64,000 nt of DNA from JASLEW01 sp035544875 (GCA_035544875.1 DASZZP010000107.1:62001-126000), one strand, 5' to 3'. Numbered from the stretch's first letter, positions 1 through 9,263 are shown. The notes: generated by a model not told the origin, from the letters alone. Numbers and translations: made by a program.

Positions 1-346
1 CACCTGCCACGTCGGCGAGCACCTGGTCGGCGTCGACCGCCCCACGCCAATCCCAGCCGATGGGAGTGAAGTTGGTGCCCCCGCGAGTCGAGTAGCCATA
101 CTCATTCAGGAGGTCGTAGAGCGTCTGCGCCTGCTTGGCGATGTCCAGCACGGCGCGGATCGGCTCGCCGGCGACCACGCTTCCCGGTGGATCGTCAGGC
201 CCGGTGAGCAATCGGATGAGCTGCTGCTTGCGCTCGGCGGACAAGAAATCGCCCAGCGCCGGCGGAAAAATGACCTCCCCGGTTGCCTTGAGGCGCAGCT
301 CGCTGGCCGGAAAACCGGGGATGAAAACGACAGGCTTCAGGGACAT
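1..346 (-). CDS. LCAT-like alpha/beta hydrolase, N-terminal part (cut by window edge)
   Basis: Only the first 115 codons are present; the gene runs off the left edge. The ATG at 346 follows a clear AGGAGG ribosome site about 8 bases upstream. The protein begins MSLKPVVFIPGFPASEL. A beta-strand followed by a G-F-P-A-S-E-L oxyanion-type loop is how lecithin:cholesterol acyltransferase-like (LCAT) hydrolases start, and a later stretch with T-N-F-T-P-I-G-W-D-W also fits that family. No signal peptide is seen. It lies 25 bp downstream of rseP on the same strand, so it is probably the last gene of that transcript. The catalytic Ser, Asp and His lie outside the window, so the family call rests on the N-terminus alone. 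Confidence 0.55.
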   Translation of the reverse strand, partial: MSLKPVVFIPGFPASELRLKATGEVIFPPALGDFLSAERKQQLIRLLTGPDDPPGSVVAGEPIRAVLDIAKQAQTLYDLLNEYGYSTRGGTNFTPIGWDWRGAVDADQVLADVAG

Positions 347-371
347 GATTCATCCTCCTGGTCGGGCGACC

Positions 372-1679
372 CTACGAGCCTGGCAGGACGCCGTTCTTCA
401 TCAGGTCGAAACAGATCACCACGCCCATCAGCATCAGGATCAGCACCAGCCCGACCTGACTGATCACCTCCTTGACCCGGACCGATAGATCGCGCCGGAT
501 GACCTCCTCGAGCAGCAGGATGAAGATCTGGCCGCCGTCGAGAATGGGGATCGGCATCAGGTTGAGGATGGCGATGCTGAGGCTCAGGATGCTCATTAGC
601 TGGAGCAGGTACTTGAAGCCCAGGAGCGCCGCGGCGCCGCTCTGGACCGCGATCTCGATCGGGCCGGCGAGCGCACCCTTGGCAGACATCTCGCGGCGGA
701 AGATCTTGCCCAGGATCTGGAAGGTCTCGCTCACGATCTCGACGTTGTAGGCGACGCTCTCGCGCAGCGCCAGACCGAGCGAATAGCGCTGGAAGAAGCC
801 GACGCTTATCCCGATCTCGCCCACCTGGCCGACCCGCGCCGGGACCACCGGCAGGCGTAGCGTCCGGCCGCTGCGCAGCACCTCGATCTCGACTCGCCTG
901 CCGGGCCGCTGGCGGATGGCGGCGACGAAGTCGCGGCTGTCGGCGATCGGGCGGCCGTCCACCGACCGGATCTCGTCGCCCGGCTGGAAGCCGGCCGCCG
1001 CCGCGGGCTTGCCGGGCAAGACCTGGCTGACGCGCGGCTGCATCATCGGGAATAGGCCGGCGAAGTCGCCGGTCTCGTAGCGGGGCACCCGTTTGGGTTT
1101 CACCGTGACGTCGAAAATGCGCGTTGCCCGCTGCACCGCCAGTGCAACCGGCCGGTCCGGCGCGGTCAACAGCGCCAGGCTCACCTGTTGCCAGTTGCCG
1201 GCCGGCTTGTCGTTGACCTTGACGATCAGGTCGCCGCGGCGCAGGCCGGCCGCTGCCGCGGAGGAGCCCGGCTCGACCTCGCCGATCAGCGGCGGCACGT
1301 CGAGGTTGGGCACCTCGATGCCGACCATGAACAGGCCGGCGACCATGCCCACCGCCAGGACGACGTTCATCGTCGGGCCGGCCAGAAAAACGAGTGCCCG
1401 CTGCCAGCGCGGCCGGCTCAAGAACTCGCGCTCCTCGCCGGTCGACTCCTCCGGGTTCTCGCCGCTCAGCCGGACGTAGCCGCCCAGCGGAACGAGCGAC
1501 ACGCGGTAGTCGGTGCCGCCCCGCTGAAAGCCGAACAGGCGCCTGCCGAACCCGACCGAGAAGGTCAGTACCCGGATGCCGAAGGCCTTGGCGACCGCCA
1601 GGTGCCCGGCCTCGTGGACGATGATGATCACTCCGAGGGCAAAGCCGACGGAGAGGAGTCTGATCAGGAGAATCTGCAT
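372..1679 (-). CDS. rseP: RseP-type site-2 intramembrane zinc metalloprotease
   Basis: Inner-membrane protease of regulated intramembrane proteolysis; it usually cleaves an anti-sigma factor after a first periplasmic cut. The HEAGH zinc motif sits at residues 22-26 inside the first membrane helix. Two PDZ domains follow (about 120-200 and 205-285), then the second active-site segment N-L-M-P-I-P-I-L-D-G-G, whose Asp is the third zinc ligand, and a last helix. At 435 residues it is the normal length for the family. The cdsA gene is immediately upstream, the common bacterial order, but the dxr gene that often separates them is missing here. ATG at 1679 overlaps no neighbour. Confidence 0.95.
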   Translation of the reverse strand: MQILLIRLLSVGFALGVIIIVHEAGHLAVAKAFGIRVLTFSVGFGRRLFGFQRGGTDYRVSLVPLGGYVRLSGENPEESTGEEREFLSRPRWQRALVFLAGPTMNVVLAVGMVAGLFMVGIEVPNLDVPPLIGEVEPGSSAAAAGLRRGDLIVKVNDKPAGNWQQVSLALLTAPDRPVALAVQRATRIFDVTVKPKRVPRYETGDFAGLFPMMQPRVSQVLPGKPAAAAGFQPGDEIRSVDGRPIADSRDFVAAIRQRPGRRVEIEVLRSGRTLRLPVVPARVGQVGEIGISVGFFQRYSLGLALRESVAYNVEIVSETFQILGKIFRREMSAKGALAGPIEIAVQSGAAALLGFKYLLQLMSILSLSIAILNLMPIPILDGGQIFILLLEEVIRRDLSVRVKEVISQVGLVLILMLMGVVICFDLMKNGVLPGS

Positions 1680-1754
1680 GGCTGGCTTTCGAGCTGTTGC
1701 GAGTCAGTGGGGGGCGTGATTATACCTGAACACCATAGCGGATGGCGGATGCCC

Positions 1755-2672
1755 TCACCGGAGCACGCTGGCGGGCAGCAGCCAGGCGCCGATCAGCAGC
1801 ACCGGCGCCGCGAAGAGCACGGCGTCGCAGCGATCGAGCACCCCGCCGTGGCCGGGCAGCACGCTGCCCGAATCCTTGACCCCGACCGCGCGCTTGATCA
1901 TCGATTCGACCAGGTCTCCCACCTGCGCGGCCGCCGCCGTCACCGCCGCGACGGCCAGCAGCCCGGGGTCGAGCCTGCCGAGCCGGAAGACGCTCCACAC
2001 CGCCGCGACCGCGAGCCCGGTCACGAAGCCCGCTCCCGCCCCCTCCCAGCTCTTCTTCGGGCTGATCATCGGCGCCATGCGGTGCCGGCCGTAGCGCGAG
2101 CCGACGAAGAAGGCGGCGGTATCGCCGAGCCAGACGATGGTGAGCAGCAGGAAGACCAGCCAGGGATCGGCCTGCTGCAGGCGATATACGCTCGCGATCG
2201 GCACGGCGAAATAGGGCAGCCCGAAACCCAGGATACCCAGACTCTCCATCGTCTCTTCGAGCGGCGTGCGGCTGAACAGCACCAGGGCGCCGAGCCCCAC
2301 CGACACCAGCGTACCGAGGAGCAGTCCTTGCTGCGGCACGCCGCCGTCGATCCCGCTGCTGGCGAACGGCGCCGGCGCCAGGCTCATCGCCAGCGCCGCC
2401 ACCGGCACCAGGACGACCAGCATGGAGAGCGGGGCGTGCGGCGCGCGCGGCCGGACCATCGCCACGTACTCGAACGCTGCCCAGGTGATGAAGAAGGCGA
2501 CGAAGAGGAAGAACCAGATCCCGCTCAGCAGAAAAATGCCCGCCACCATGACCGGCGTCCCAACGGCGGCGGTGAGCACCCGCTGCGTCGCGGGAGCCGG
2601 GCTCGAGCGCAAGCCCGCCCGCAGCAGCTCCTCAGGGGAGCCGGAAGCGGGAGATGGGGAAGGTTCTTTCAT
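1755..2672 (-). CDS. cdsA: Phosphatidate cytidylyltransferase
   Basis: Makes CDP-diacylglycerol from phosphatidate and CTP, the branch point of phospholipid synthesis in the inner membrane. The 305-residue protein is mostly hydrophobic helices. It carries S-P-K-K-S-W-E-G in the middle and G-H-G-G-V-L-D-R-C-D near the C-terminus; the latter matches the family signature apart from a Cys where Phe or Met is usual. ATG at 2672. The first 30 residues are Pro/Ser/Ala-rich and poorly conserved. The 75-bp gap to rseP suggests one transcript. Confidence 0.94.
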   Translation of the reverse strand: MKEPSPSPASGSPEELLRAGLRSSPAPATQRVLTAAVGTPVMVAGIFLLSGIWFFLFVAFFITWAAFEYVAMVRPRAPHAPLSMLVVLVPVAALAMSLAPAPFASSGIDGGVPQQGLLLGTLVSVGLGALVLFSRTPLEETMESLGILGFGLPYFAVPIASVYRLQQADPWLVFLLLTIVWLGDTAAFFVGSRYGRHRMAPMISPKKSWEGAGAGFVTGLAVAAVWSVFRLGRLDPGLLAVAAVTAAAAQVGDLVESMIKRAVGVKDSGSVLPGHGGVLDRCDAVLFAAPVLLIGAWLLPASVLR

Positions 2673-2764
2673 GCCTGCACACCGACTGCATCAGCTGCGC
2701 CGACCGCGTCCGGCCGAAATCAGCGCGAACGGTCAACTTACCACATCCCGGTGACCGCACTCCT

Positions 2765-3529
2765 TCACTGCAGGGGCCGCCATCGCGGCCCATAGAACAC
2801 GCGCTCGAGCACCAGCCCGTGCGCCGGCGCTGTCATCCCGGCCGCCGCGCGCGTGCCGCCGGCGAGCAGCGCGGTGAACCCCTCAACTGGCCGGCGGCCC
2901 AGGCCCAGCTCGATCAGGGTCCCGACCAGACCGCGCACCATGCCGCGCAAGAAGCCGTCCCCCCGCACCCGGAAGCGCAGCTCTTCGCCCTCCTCCTCCC
3001 AGTCGGCTGCCGCGATCGTGCGGACTGGCTGGCGGTGCGCTCCACCGGCCAGGGCGAAGGCCGAAAAATCGTGGCGGCCCAGGAGCTCGCCGGCAGCGCG
3101 CGCCATGGCCGCCAGGTCGAGCCGCGGCGGGACCCGCCACACGAAGGGCGCATCCAAGGGCGACAGCACCGCGGCACGGCTGACCCGGTAGCTGTACTCC
3201 TTGGCCTCGGCCGACCGCCGCGCATGGAAGCCCGCCGGCATGAGGTCGGCCGCGAGCACCCGGATGTCCTCGGGCAGGCGGTGATTGGTGCCATGGACCA
3301 GGCCGCCCAGCGCGAAGGGGGCGGCGAGCTCAAGATGGGCCGTCTGCCCGCGGGCGTGCACGCCGGCGTCGGTGCGGCTCGCGCCGACCAGCCCGACCGG
3401 CATTCCCAGCAGGTCGCAGAGCGCCTCCTCTACCACCTCCTGCACGGCGCGGGCGTTGGCCTGGCGCTGCCAGCCCGCGTAGGCCGCGCCGCGGTAGGAG
3501 AGGGTCAGGCGGACGGTCAGCGCGCCCAC
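2765..3529 (-). CDS. truA: tRNA pseudouridine38-40 synthase TruA
   Basis: Isomerises uridines 38-40 in the anticodon stem-loop of many tRNAs. The catalytic Asp lies in S-R-T-D-A-G-V-H-A-R-G-Q, the TruA signature, at about residue 57. A-Y-A-G-W-Q-R-Q near the N-terminus and F-L-R-G-M-V-R near the C-terminus are also typical. Length 254 is normal. The start is GTG at 3529, one base after the stop codon of the upstream glycosyltransferase, so the two are probably translationally coupled. Confidence 0.95.
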   Translation of the reverse strand: MGALTVRLTLSYRGAAYAGWQRQANARAVQEVVEEALCDLLGMPVGLVGASRTDAGVHARGQTAHLELAAPFALGGLVHGTNHRLPEDIRVLAADLMPAGFHARRSAEAKEYSYRVSRAAVLSPLDAPFVWRVPPRLDLAAMARAAGELLGRHDFSAFALAGGAHRQPVRTIAAADWEEEGEELRFRVRGDGFLRGMVRGLVGTLIELGLGRRPVEGFTALLAGGTRAAAGMTAPAHGLVLERVFYGPRWRPLQ

Positions 3530-3530
3530 C

Positions 3531-5039
3531 TCAGCGGCCGGCGATCGCGGCCCGGCCCGAGGCCTCCGGCTCGCCCTGTCCCCAGGCTCCGGAGACCTGC
3601 CGGGGCTGCCCGCCGCCCAGCCAGCCGCCGTGCCCAGACCTCCGCCAGCCGGCCAGCAGCAGCAGACCGAAAGGCACCCAGATGGCGAGGTAGACCCAGG
3701 GAACGAGCGGCAGCCCGGTCGACCGCGGCAGGTACGAGAGCAGGATCAGCCCCGAGAGCGCCAGCCAGGCGGTGTGGCGGTAGAGGGCCGCCCAGGGCAG
3801 CACCCAGAGCAGGTACCAGGGGTAGACGGTCGCCGAGAGCAGGAGCAGGGCGCCGAACAGCCAGCCGGTGCCGGCGGCGGCCTCCCGCCAGCGCAGCGAG
3901 ATGACCATGGCGGCAACCATCCCGGCGCCGAGCACGAGCTTGGCCAGCAGCTGGGGATAGAGGTAGGGGTAGACAGGGTTCCAGGCGGTGTACCATCCAG
4001 TCGCCTCCTTGGCCTGGTCGAGCAGGTGGGCAAGCCGGGGCGCAGCGCCAGCCGCCCGCAGCAGGCGCCAAAGCGGTTCGAAGAGCGGGCCATTGAACTC
4101 CCAGGTGAGAGCGTAGGCCGAAAAGCCTGTCGGTACGCCGCCGGTGGCGGCCACGACCGGCACGCCGGCGGCGGCCAGCAGCGCCAGCGCCGCGCCCAGG
4201 AACCTCGCCGGCCGCCCGCTCTGGCGGCCCCACATTGGCATTGCCGCGACCGGCGCCAACTTTGCCAGCGCTCCGGCCGCGCTCCAGGCGGCGGCGGCAG
4301 GCCAGGAGCGGTCGCGCGCCGGCCCAGTCAGCCACAGCACCGCCGCGAGCGCCGCGGCCACCCCGAGGACGTCCACATGCCCCATCCCCGCGACCTCGAG
4401 CGCCACCAGGGGATTCCAGGCGTACCAGAGCGTCCGCTCGGGCGGCAGACCGAGCCGCCGGGCGAGCGCCAGCAGCAGCCCGCAGGCCAGCAGATCGGCG
4501 GCGGTGACCAGCGCTTTCCAGGCGAGGATTGGATTGGGCAGCCTTGCCGCTATACTGAATGCCGCGATCGAGAGCGGCGGATACACCGTCGGCAGCTGCC
4601 GGTGGGGGAAGTGCTGCCATGCCTCGTCGCGCAGGGGGGTGAGCTCCTCGGCATCCGGCGACAGGGCGTAGGGATTGAAGCCGGCCGCCGCCACCTTCCC
4701 ATCCCAGAGGTAGCGCAGCGCGTCGTCCGACAGCGTTAGCGGCAGCGGCAGCAAAGGGATCCGGAGCAGCAAGGCTCCGGCGAGGATCGCATGAGTCACG
4801 CGCTGCGCCGAGCCGGGCGAGGACGGCAGCAGCCGCACCGTCCAGCCCAGCCAGAGAAAGGCAGGCGCCAGCAAGGCGAGCACGAGGACGAGGTGATGAG
4901 CCAGGTCAGAAACGAGCAAGAGCGCCACGTTCACCGCGACCAGCGGCAGCGCCAAGGCAAGCCGCGCCCAGGCGAGCCGGGGCTCGGCGCCGCGGAGCGC
5001 CCCCAATGAGCTCGGCGGTGGCGCCGGCTGTGCTGGCAC
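3531..5039 (-). CDS. Multi-spanning membrane glycosyltransferase (GT87/GT39-like fold)
   Basis: A 502-residue integral membrane protein with about ten hydrophobic helices. The first periplasmic loop carries Asp residues (S-D-D-A-L-R-Y-L-W-D-G-K, near residue 105) followed by N-P-Y-A, the pattern of polyprenyl-phosphate-mannose-dependent (GT-C) transferases. It probably moves a sugar from a lipid-linked donor to an outer-surface glycan. The start is uncertain: GTG at 5039 makes the gene overlap the divergent GT2 gene by 34 bp, while an in-frame TTG at 5006 reduces the overlap to one base. It precedes truA with a 1-bp gap. Acceptor and sugar cannot be told from sequence. Confidence 0.72.
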   Translation of the reverse strand: MPAQPAPPPSSLGALRGAEPRLAWARLALALPLVAVNVALLLVSDLAHHLVLVLALLAPAFLWLGWTVRLLPSSPGSAQRVTHAILAGALLLRIPLLPLPLTLSDDALRYLWDGKVAAAGFNPYALSPDAEELTPLRDEAWQHFPHRQLPTVYPPLSIAAFSIAARLPNPILAWKALVTAADLLACGLLLALARRLGLPPERTLWYAWNPLVALEVAGMGHVDVLGVAAALAAVLWLTGPARDRSWPAAAAWSAAGALAKLAPVAAMPMWGRQSGRPARFLGAALALLAAAGVPVVAATGGVPTGFSAYALTWEFNGPLFEPLWRLLRAAGAAPRLAHLLDQAKEATGWYTAWNPVYPYLYPQLLAKLVLGAGMVAAMVISLRWREAAAGTGWLFGALLLLSATVYPWYLLWVLPWAALYRHTAWLALSGLILLSYLPRSTGLPLVPWVYLAIWVPFGLLLLAGWRRSGHGGWLGGGQPRQVSGAWGQGEPEASGRAAIAGR

Positions 5040-6502
5040 TGTACTACCTCAGCTTGGCGATTCTCGCCTTCTACGGCGTCCATCGCCTGTGGATGGTCGC
5101 GCTCTACCTGCGGACCCGCAATCGCCCGCCGGTCAAGCCGGCGGATCCGGGGGAGTGGCCGGTGGTCACGGTGCAGCTCCCACTCTACAACGAGATGTAC
5201 GTGGCGGCGCGCCTGGTCGAGGCGGTCTGCAGGCTCGAATACCCATCCGACCGCCTGGAGATCCAGGTGCTCGACGACTCGACCGACGAGACCACCGCGA
5301 TCGTGGCGCGGATCGTCGCCGAGCAGCAGCAGCGCGGCATCGACGTCAAGCTGCTGCACAGAAGCGACCGCAGCGGCTTCAAGGCCGGAGCGCTCGCCGC
5401 CGGGCTCGAGCAGGCTCGCGGCTCGCTGCTCGCCGTCTTCGACGCCGATTTCGTGCCGCAGCCGGAGTTCCTGAGGACCGCCGTTCCCTACTTCGCCGAC
5501 CCCGCGATCGGTCTCGTCCAGGGGCGCTGGATGCACATCAACCGCGGTTATTCGCTGCTCACCCAGGTGCAGTCGATCTTCCTCGACGGGCACTTCATGA
5601 TCGAGCACATCGCGCGCAACCGCAGCAACTGCTTCTTCAACTTCAACGGCACCGCGGGAGTCTGGCGGCGGGAGGCGATCACGGCGGGCGGCGGCTGGGA
5701 GCACGACACCCTGACCGAGGACCTCGACCTCTCGTATCGCGCCCAGCTCATCGGCTGGAAGTTCCTCTACCTGCCCGACCTCGCGGTCCCTTCGGAGCTG
5801 CCGGTCGACGTCAACGGTTTCAAGACCCAGCAGTACCGCTGGGCCAAGGGAGCGATCCAGACCGGCCGCAAGCTGACCGGACGGGTGCTGCGCTCGCGGC
5901 TGCCGCTGCGCGTCAAGTTCGAGGCCTTCGTCCACCTCACCAACAACATCAGCTACCCGCTCATGCTGCTGCTCTCGCTGCTCATCTTCCCTGCCATGCT
6001 GCTGCGGCGCGGCACCTCGATGCGCATGCTGCTGCTGGTCGACCTGCCCTTCTTCCTCTCGGCCACTGCCTCGGTGCTGGTCTTCTACCTGATGAGCCAG
6101 GTCGCCTTGGGCGGCCGCTGGCGCAAGCAGATCCGCTACCTGCCCGCCCTGATGGGGATGGGGATCGGGCTCTCGGTGGTCAATGCCCACGCCGTGCTCT
6201 CCGGCCTGTTCCAGCGCGGTGGCACCTTCCATCGCACCCCCAAGTACCGCATCGAGCAGAGCGGTCAGGAGTGGCGCGGCAAGCGTTACCGTGCGGGCGT
6301 CTCCTCTTCGTTCATGGTCGAAGCGGCCCTCGGCCTCTACTTCGCCGCCTGCACCCTCTTCGCCGTGGTGACCGGCATGTGGCTTTCGGTCCCTTTCCTG
6401 CTCCTCTTCGTCCAGGGCTTCGGCTACATGGCGGCGCTCTCGATCCTGCCGGCGCTCGATGCGCTGCGCCTGGAGCGCGAGAGCTGGCAGAGCTCCTCCT
6501 GA
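5006..6502 (+). CDS. Family 2 processive glycosyltransferase (cellulose/mannan synthase-like)
   Basis: Membrane-bound beta-glycan synthase of the CesA/CslA type, 498 residues. It has an N-terminal helix, then a cytosolic GT-A domain with D-D-S-T-D-E-T, the F-D-A-D-F metal-binding triplet, T-E-D-L-D-L-S-Y carrying the catalytic base, and Q-Q-Y-R-W-A-K-G, the Q-x-x-R-W signature of processive enzymes. Four or five membrane helices follow. ATG at 5006 has GGAG eight bases upstream. There is no PilZ domain and no BcsB, BcsC or BcsZ partner nearby, so classical cellulose export is not supported; a glucomannan- or exopolysaccharide-type product is as likely. It is divergent from a GT87-like gene that could act in the same pathway. 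Confidence 0.85.
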   Translation: MSSAVAPAVLALYYLSLAILAFYGVHRLWMVALYLRTRNRPPVKPADPGEWPVVTVQLPLYNEMYVAARLVEAVCRLEYPSDRLEIQVLDDSTDETTAIVARIVAEQQQRGIDVKLLHRSDRSGFKAGALAAGLEQARGSLLAVFDADFVPQPEFLRTAVPYFADPAIGLVQGRWMHINRGYSLLTQVQSIFLDGHFMIEHIARNRSNCFFNFNGTAGVWRREAITAGGGWEHDTLTEDLDLSYRAQLIGWKFLYLPDLAVPSELPVDVNGFKTQQYRWAKGAIQTGRKLTGRVLRSRLPLRVKFEAFVHLTNNISYPLMLLLSLLIFPAMLLRRGTSMRMLLLVDLPFFLSATASVLVFYLMSQVALGGRWRKQIRYLPALMGMGIGLSVVNAHAVLSGLFQRGGTFHRTPKYRIEQSGQEWRGKRYRAGVSSSFMVEAALGLYFAACTLFAVVTGMWLSVPFLLLFVQGFGYMAALSILPALDALRLERESWQSSS

Positions 6503-6576
6503 CTCATCAGAAGCTTTGACCGCAGGCCCATCCGACGCGATCTTGGCGCCGGCGGCGGTCGGGAAGGTCGAGCGTC

Positions 6577-7158
6577 TTACCGGCGTCCCTGCCCCTTCGC
6601 CTGGAGGGCAAGGTACAGCTCTGCGGTCGCCAGCGCGTCGGCCAGGGCGTGATGGGCGTCGTGTGGCGGCAGGCCCAAGGCGTGGCGAGCCGCCGAGAGG
6701 CTCCCCGCCGGCGCCGTGGGTGGCCTGGTCTTGGGTGGCGGGCGCCAGCGCTCGTAGCGCAGCAGGAGATCCACCGTATCGACCACCGGCGGCCGCGGCC
6801 AGGAGAGCCGGCATTGGCGATAAGCCCGGCGCAGGAAACCGAGGTCGAGGTGGGCATGGTGGAGGAGGAGCGTTCCCTCGCGCAGCCGCTGATCGACCTC
6901 GGCCAGAACCGCGCAGAGGGGGGGCGCCGCGGTCAGGTCGGCCGGGAGCAGATGGTGGGCCTCGACGCCCGCCGGCGAGAGGTGCGCGGGGTCGGCGGGG
7001 CGCACCAGGCTGTAGAAGCGCTCGCCCCAACGGATCGTGCCGGCGCGGATCGGCACCATCCCCACCGACAGGATCTCGCCTCGCCGCGGCGAGAGCCCGG
7101 AGGTCTCGAGGTCGAGCGCCCAGACGGCGGCGTCGCGCGCCGGAGAACGGAAGAGCAC
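6577..7158 (-). CDS. DEDDh 3'-5' exonuclease, DnaQ/epsilon-like
   Basis: Predicted 3'-5' exonuclease of 193 residues. Exo I is L-D-L-E-T-S-G (Asp and Glu), Exo II is H-A-H-L-D-L-G-F-L, and Exo III is H-H-A-L-A-D-A, giving the full DEDDh set. It is not fused to a polymerase and is shorter than E. coli epsilon, so it is more likely a stand-alone repair or turnover nuclease. The start is GTG at 7158, eight bases after the stop of the cNMP/CBS/DUF294 gene. That gene pair recurs in many bacteria near acetate-uptake genes, so a functional link is likely although its nature is unknown. Confidence 0.88.
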   Translation of the reverse strand: MLFRSPARDAAVWALDLETSGLSPRRGEILSVGMVPIRAGTIRWGERFYSLVRPADPAHLSPAGVEAHHLLPADLTAAPPLCAVLAEVDQRLREGTLLLHHAHLDLGFLRRAYRQCRLSWPRPPVVDTVDLLLRYERWRPPPKTRPPTAPAGSLSAARHALGLPPHDAHHALADALATAELYLALQAKGQGRR

Positions 7159-7166
7159 CCTGCGCC

Positions 7167-9074
7167 TCAGCCCAGACCTTCCGTCGAATAGCGCAGGGCC
7201 GTCGCCTCCTGCAGCTCACGCAGGGCGAGGAAGACTTCCTTGAGGTGCACGCGCTCGAGCGGCGACAGCTCTTCGAGCCGCACCCGGTTGTCGAGATCCG
7301 CGCCTGCGTGGAGCGCCCGCAGCTGGCCGCGCAGGCGCAGCCGGAGGAGGAAGCGGAAGGACTCGGCGAGGATCGAGGAGCCGTCGCGGCTGAGCGTCCC
7401 GCCGCGGGCCGCCGCCTCCAGGCGCTCCAGGGTGGGACGGGCGGCGCTGCCGGCTTCCAACGCGTAGAGGCGGGCGAGTGCGACGATTGGGGCGATCCCC
7501 GCCTTCTTGAGGTCGACGCCTCCCCCCTCCTCGCGCACCTGATGGAGCAGACCCAGCGGCGGCCGCCAGCGCAGTGCGGCCCGCGCCAGCTGGGCGAGGA
7601 AGATCCCCTCGCGCCCGGCGCGGCCGATCTCCTCCTCCAGCGCAGCGAGCGGCAGCGCCCCGGCGACGGCGCGGAAGTCGAAGAAGGTGGCGGCGGCGAG
7701 CAGCGCCTCGGGCTCCGGCTTCGCCAGATAGCCGCGGAACAGCTCGATCCAGGCGGCTAGCGGCCGGCGCCAGCGGGTGGCCATGTAGCCGCCCGGGCAG
7801 GGCGGGAAGGCGGCGGCCAGCAATCCGTCGACGACCCGCTCGGCAAGGTCCGCGAAGTAGCCGGCCGCAAGCGGCAGGTCGTCCTTGTAGACCAAGGCGT
7901 TGTCCTGGTCGGTCAGCAGGGCCTGCTCCATCCGCCCCTCCGATCCGAGCACGATCCAGGCGTAGGGGCAGGGAGGCGGCCCCAGCTCCTCCTCCGCACC
8001 GGCCAGCAGGCGCCGGACCAGCGCGTCGTTGAGGCGGGCGACGATGCGCCCGACCTCGGCCGCGTCGACGCCGGCGGCGACCTGCGCCTCGACCATCGCC
8101 GCGATCTCCCCGGCGTAGCCGGCCAGGCCGCCGGCCCCGAACTCTGCCCGCCCCGGCGCCAGGCGTTCGATCTTGTGGAACACGGCAAGGGGGCTCTGCC
8201 CGCCGAGGCGCAGGAGGTCGGTGTAGGTGAGCATCGCGACGATCCGCCCGCCTTCCGCGATCGGTGCGCGGTGCACGCCGTGCTCGAGAAAGAAGAGGAG
8301 AGCCTCGAAGAGGGAGGCCGAAGGGGAGAGGGTCAAGAGAGGCCGGCTCGCGACCTCCGTGACCGGCGTCTCGGGCCCGCGCCCAGCGGCGACCACCCTG
8401 CTGCGCAGGTCGCGGTCGGTCAAGATTCCCGGCGGCTCGCCTGAGACCAGAACCGAGCTCGCCTGGGCGTCGCGCATGCGTACGGCCGCCTCATGGACGG
8501 TCGCGTCCGGGCCGATCTCGATGGGCGCCGCGAGCGGCAGCCGCCCGACGGTCGCCGCCAGCTCACGTCCGAGCGGCGGCAGCGGCTCGCCCGCGTCCGC
8601 CTGCCGCAGGCGTGCCGCGAGGCCGAGAAGGAAGAAGCGCGCGAACGGCGGCGACTCCTCGACCAGCCGTGTGAAGGTCGACCCAGGGACGTTGTAGAGC
8701 AGCGTGTCCTCGGCCGCGACCACGTCGGCGTGCGGGCTGGCCTGCCCGAGAAGCGAGGGAAAACCGAAGCATTCTCCTGCCTCCAGGGTGCCCAGCGGCT
8801 CCCCCGAGCGCTCCAGGCGCACCACTCCCTTGCGCACGACCGAGAGAAAGCGCGACGCCTCTCCGCCGCGCGCCAGGATGCGCGTCCCGCGCGGGGCATA
8901 GACGATCTCGAGCCCTTCTTCCAACCGAACGAGCTGCGCCTCCCCGAGGCCGTCAAACGGCGGGTGGCGGCGGATGAAGTCGAGGGGATCCACGGGAAAG
9001 GAGACGTCAGGAGATACGAAGGATTCTATCCTCGGCCGGCGGCGGGTGGAAACGCCTCCGCGCGGGGCAACCAC
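7167..9074 (-). CDS. cNMP-binding / CBS pair / DUF294 nucleotidyltransferase-like protein
   Basis: Cytosolic regulatory protein of about 610-635 residues. A cyclic-nucleotide-binding domain lies at about 30-145, a CBS pair at about 170-290 (A-S-S-V-L-V-S-G, P-I-A-E-G-G-R-I-V), a DUF294 nucleotidyltransferase core with G-S-E-G-R-M-E-Q and T-D-Q-D-N-A, and a helical DUF294 C-terminal domain. The core resembles GlnD/GlnE enzymes, so it may transfer a nucleotide to a protein partner; the substrate is unknown. The 5' end is uncertain: GTG at 9074 gives an extra Arg-rich leader and lies inside the duplicated leader block, while an in-frame GTG about 24 codons on (V-D-P-L-D-F) better matches where homology should begin. 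It is co-transcribed with the exonuclease. Confidence 0.86.
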   Translation of the reverse strand: MVAPRGGVSTRRRPRIESFVSPDVSFPVDPLDFIRRHPPFDGLGEAQLVRLEEGLEIVYAPRGTRILARGGEASRFLSVVRKGVVRLERSGEPLGTLEAGECFGFPSLLGQASPHADVVAAEDTLLYNVPGSTFTRLVEESPPFARFFLLGLAARLRQADAGEPLPPLGRELAATVGRLPLAAPIEIGPDATVHEAAVRMRDAQASSVLVSGEPPGILTDRDLRSRVVAAGRGPETPVTEVASRPLLTLSPSASLFEALLFFLEHGVHRAPIAEGGRIVAMLTYTDLLRLGGQSPLAVFHKIERLAPGRAEFGAGGLAGYAGEIAAMVEAQVAAGVDAAEVGRIVARLNDALVRRLLAGAEEELGPPPCPYAWIVLGSEGRMEQALLTDQDNALVYKDDLPLAAGYFADLAERVVDGLLAAAFPPCPGGYMATRWRRPLAAWIELFRGYLAKPEPEALLAAATFFDFRAVAGALPLAALEEEIGRAGREGIFLAQLARAALRWRPPLGLLHQVREEGGGVDLKKAGIAPIVALARLYALEAGSAARPTLERLEAAARGGTLSRDGSSILAESFRFLLRLRLRGQLRALHAGADLDNRVRLEELSPLERVHLKEVFLALRELQEATALRYSTEGLG

Positions 9075-9193
9075 CCTCTAGGGGCTGCCATCATCCCGTC
9101 ACTCGGCGACCCGCGCCCACCCCGCAGGGTGTGTGGTCGGGCGACGGTCTTGGCACATCGTGGCGGACATGACGACCACCATTCGTTGCTTGC
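9067..9193 (+). repeat. Duplicated leader block, copy A (with first codons of a lost YceI gene)
   Basis: A 127-base stretch matching 24755-24882 at roughly 80 % by hand alignment. Shared landmarks in order are G-rich TAGGGGCTGCC, CGGCGACC, GGGTGTGTGG, TCTTGGCACATC-TGGC and GACATGA. In copy B the final ATG (24858) starts the intact YceI gene. Here the matching ATG (9169) is followed by about eight recognisable codons and then unrelated sequence, so this is the 5' scrap of a deleted YceI gene. The block sits before the SRPBCC gene and overlaps the 5' end of the minus-strand gene if that one really starts at 9074. Confidence 0.8.
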
Positions 9194-9263
9194 CGGCGCC
9201 GAAGCCAAACTCCGCCGGAGGAGGCTCGAAGAGCCTGCGTCTCGGTTTCGGTGGGTGCTCGGG

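Noticed and set aside
1188..2795. Long open frames antisense to rseP and cdsA
   Set aside because: They mirror high-GC coding regions, have no family motif and are full of Arg/Gln/His typical of shadow translation.
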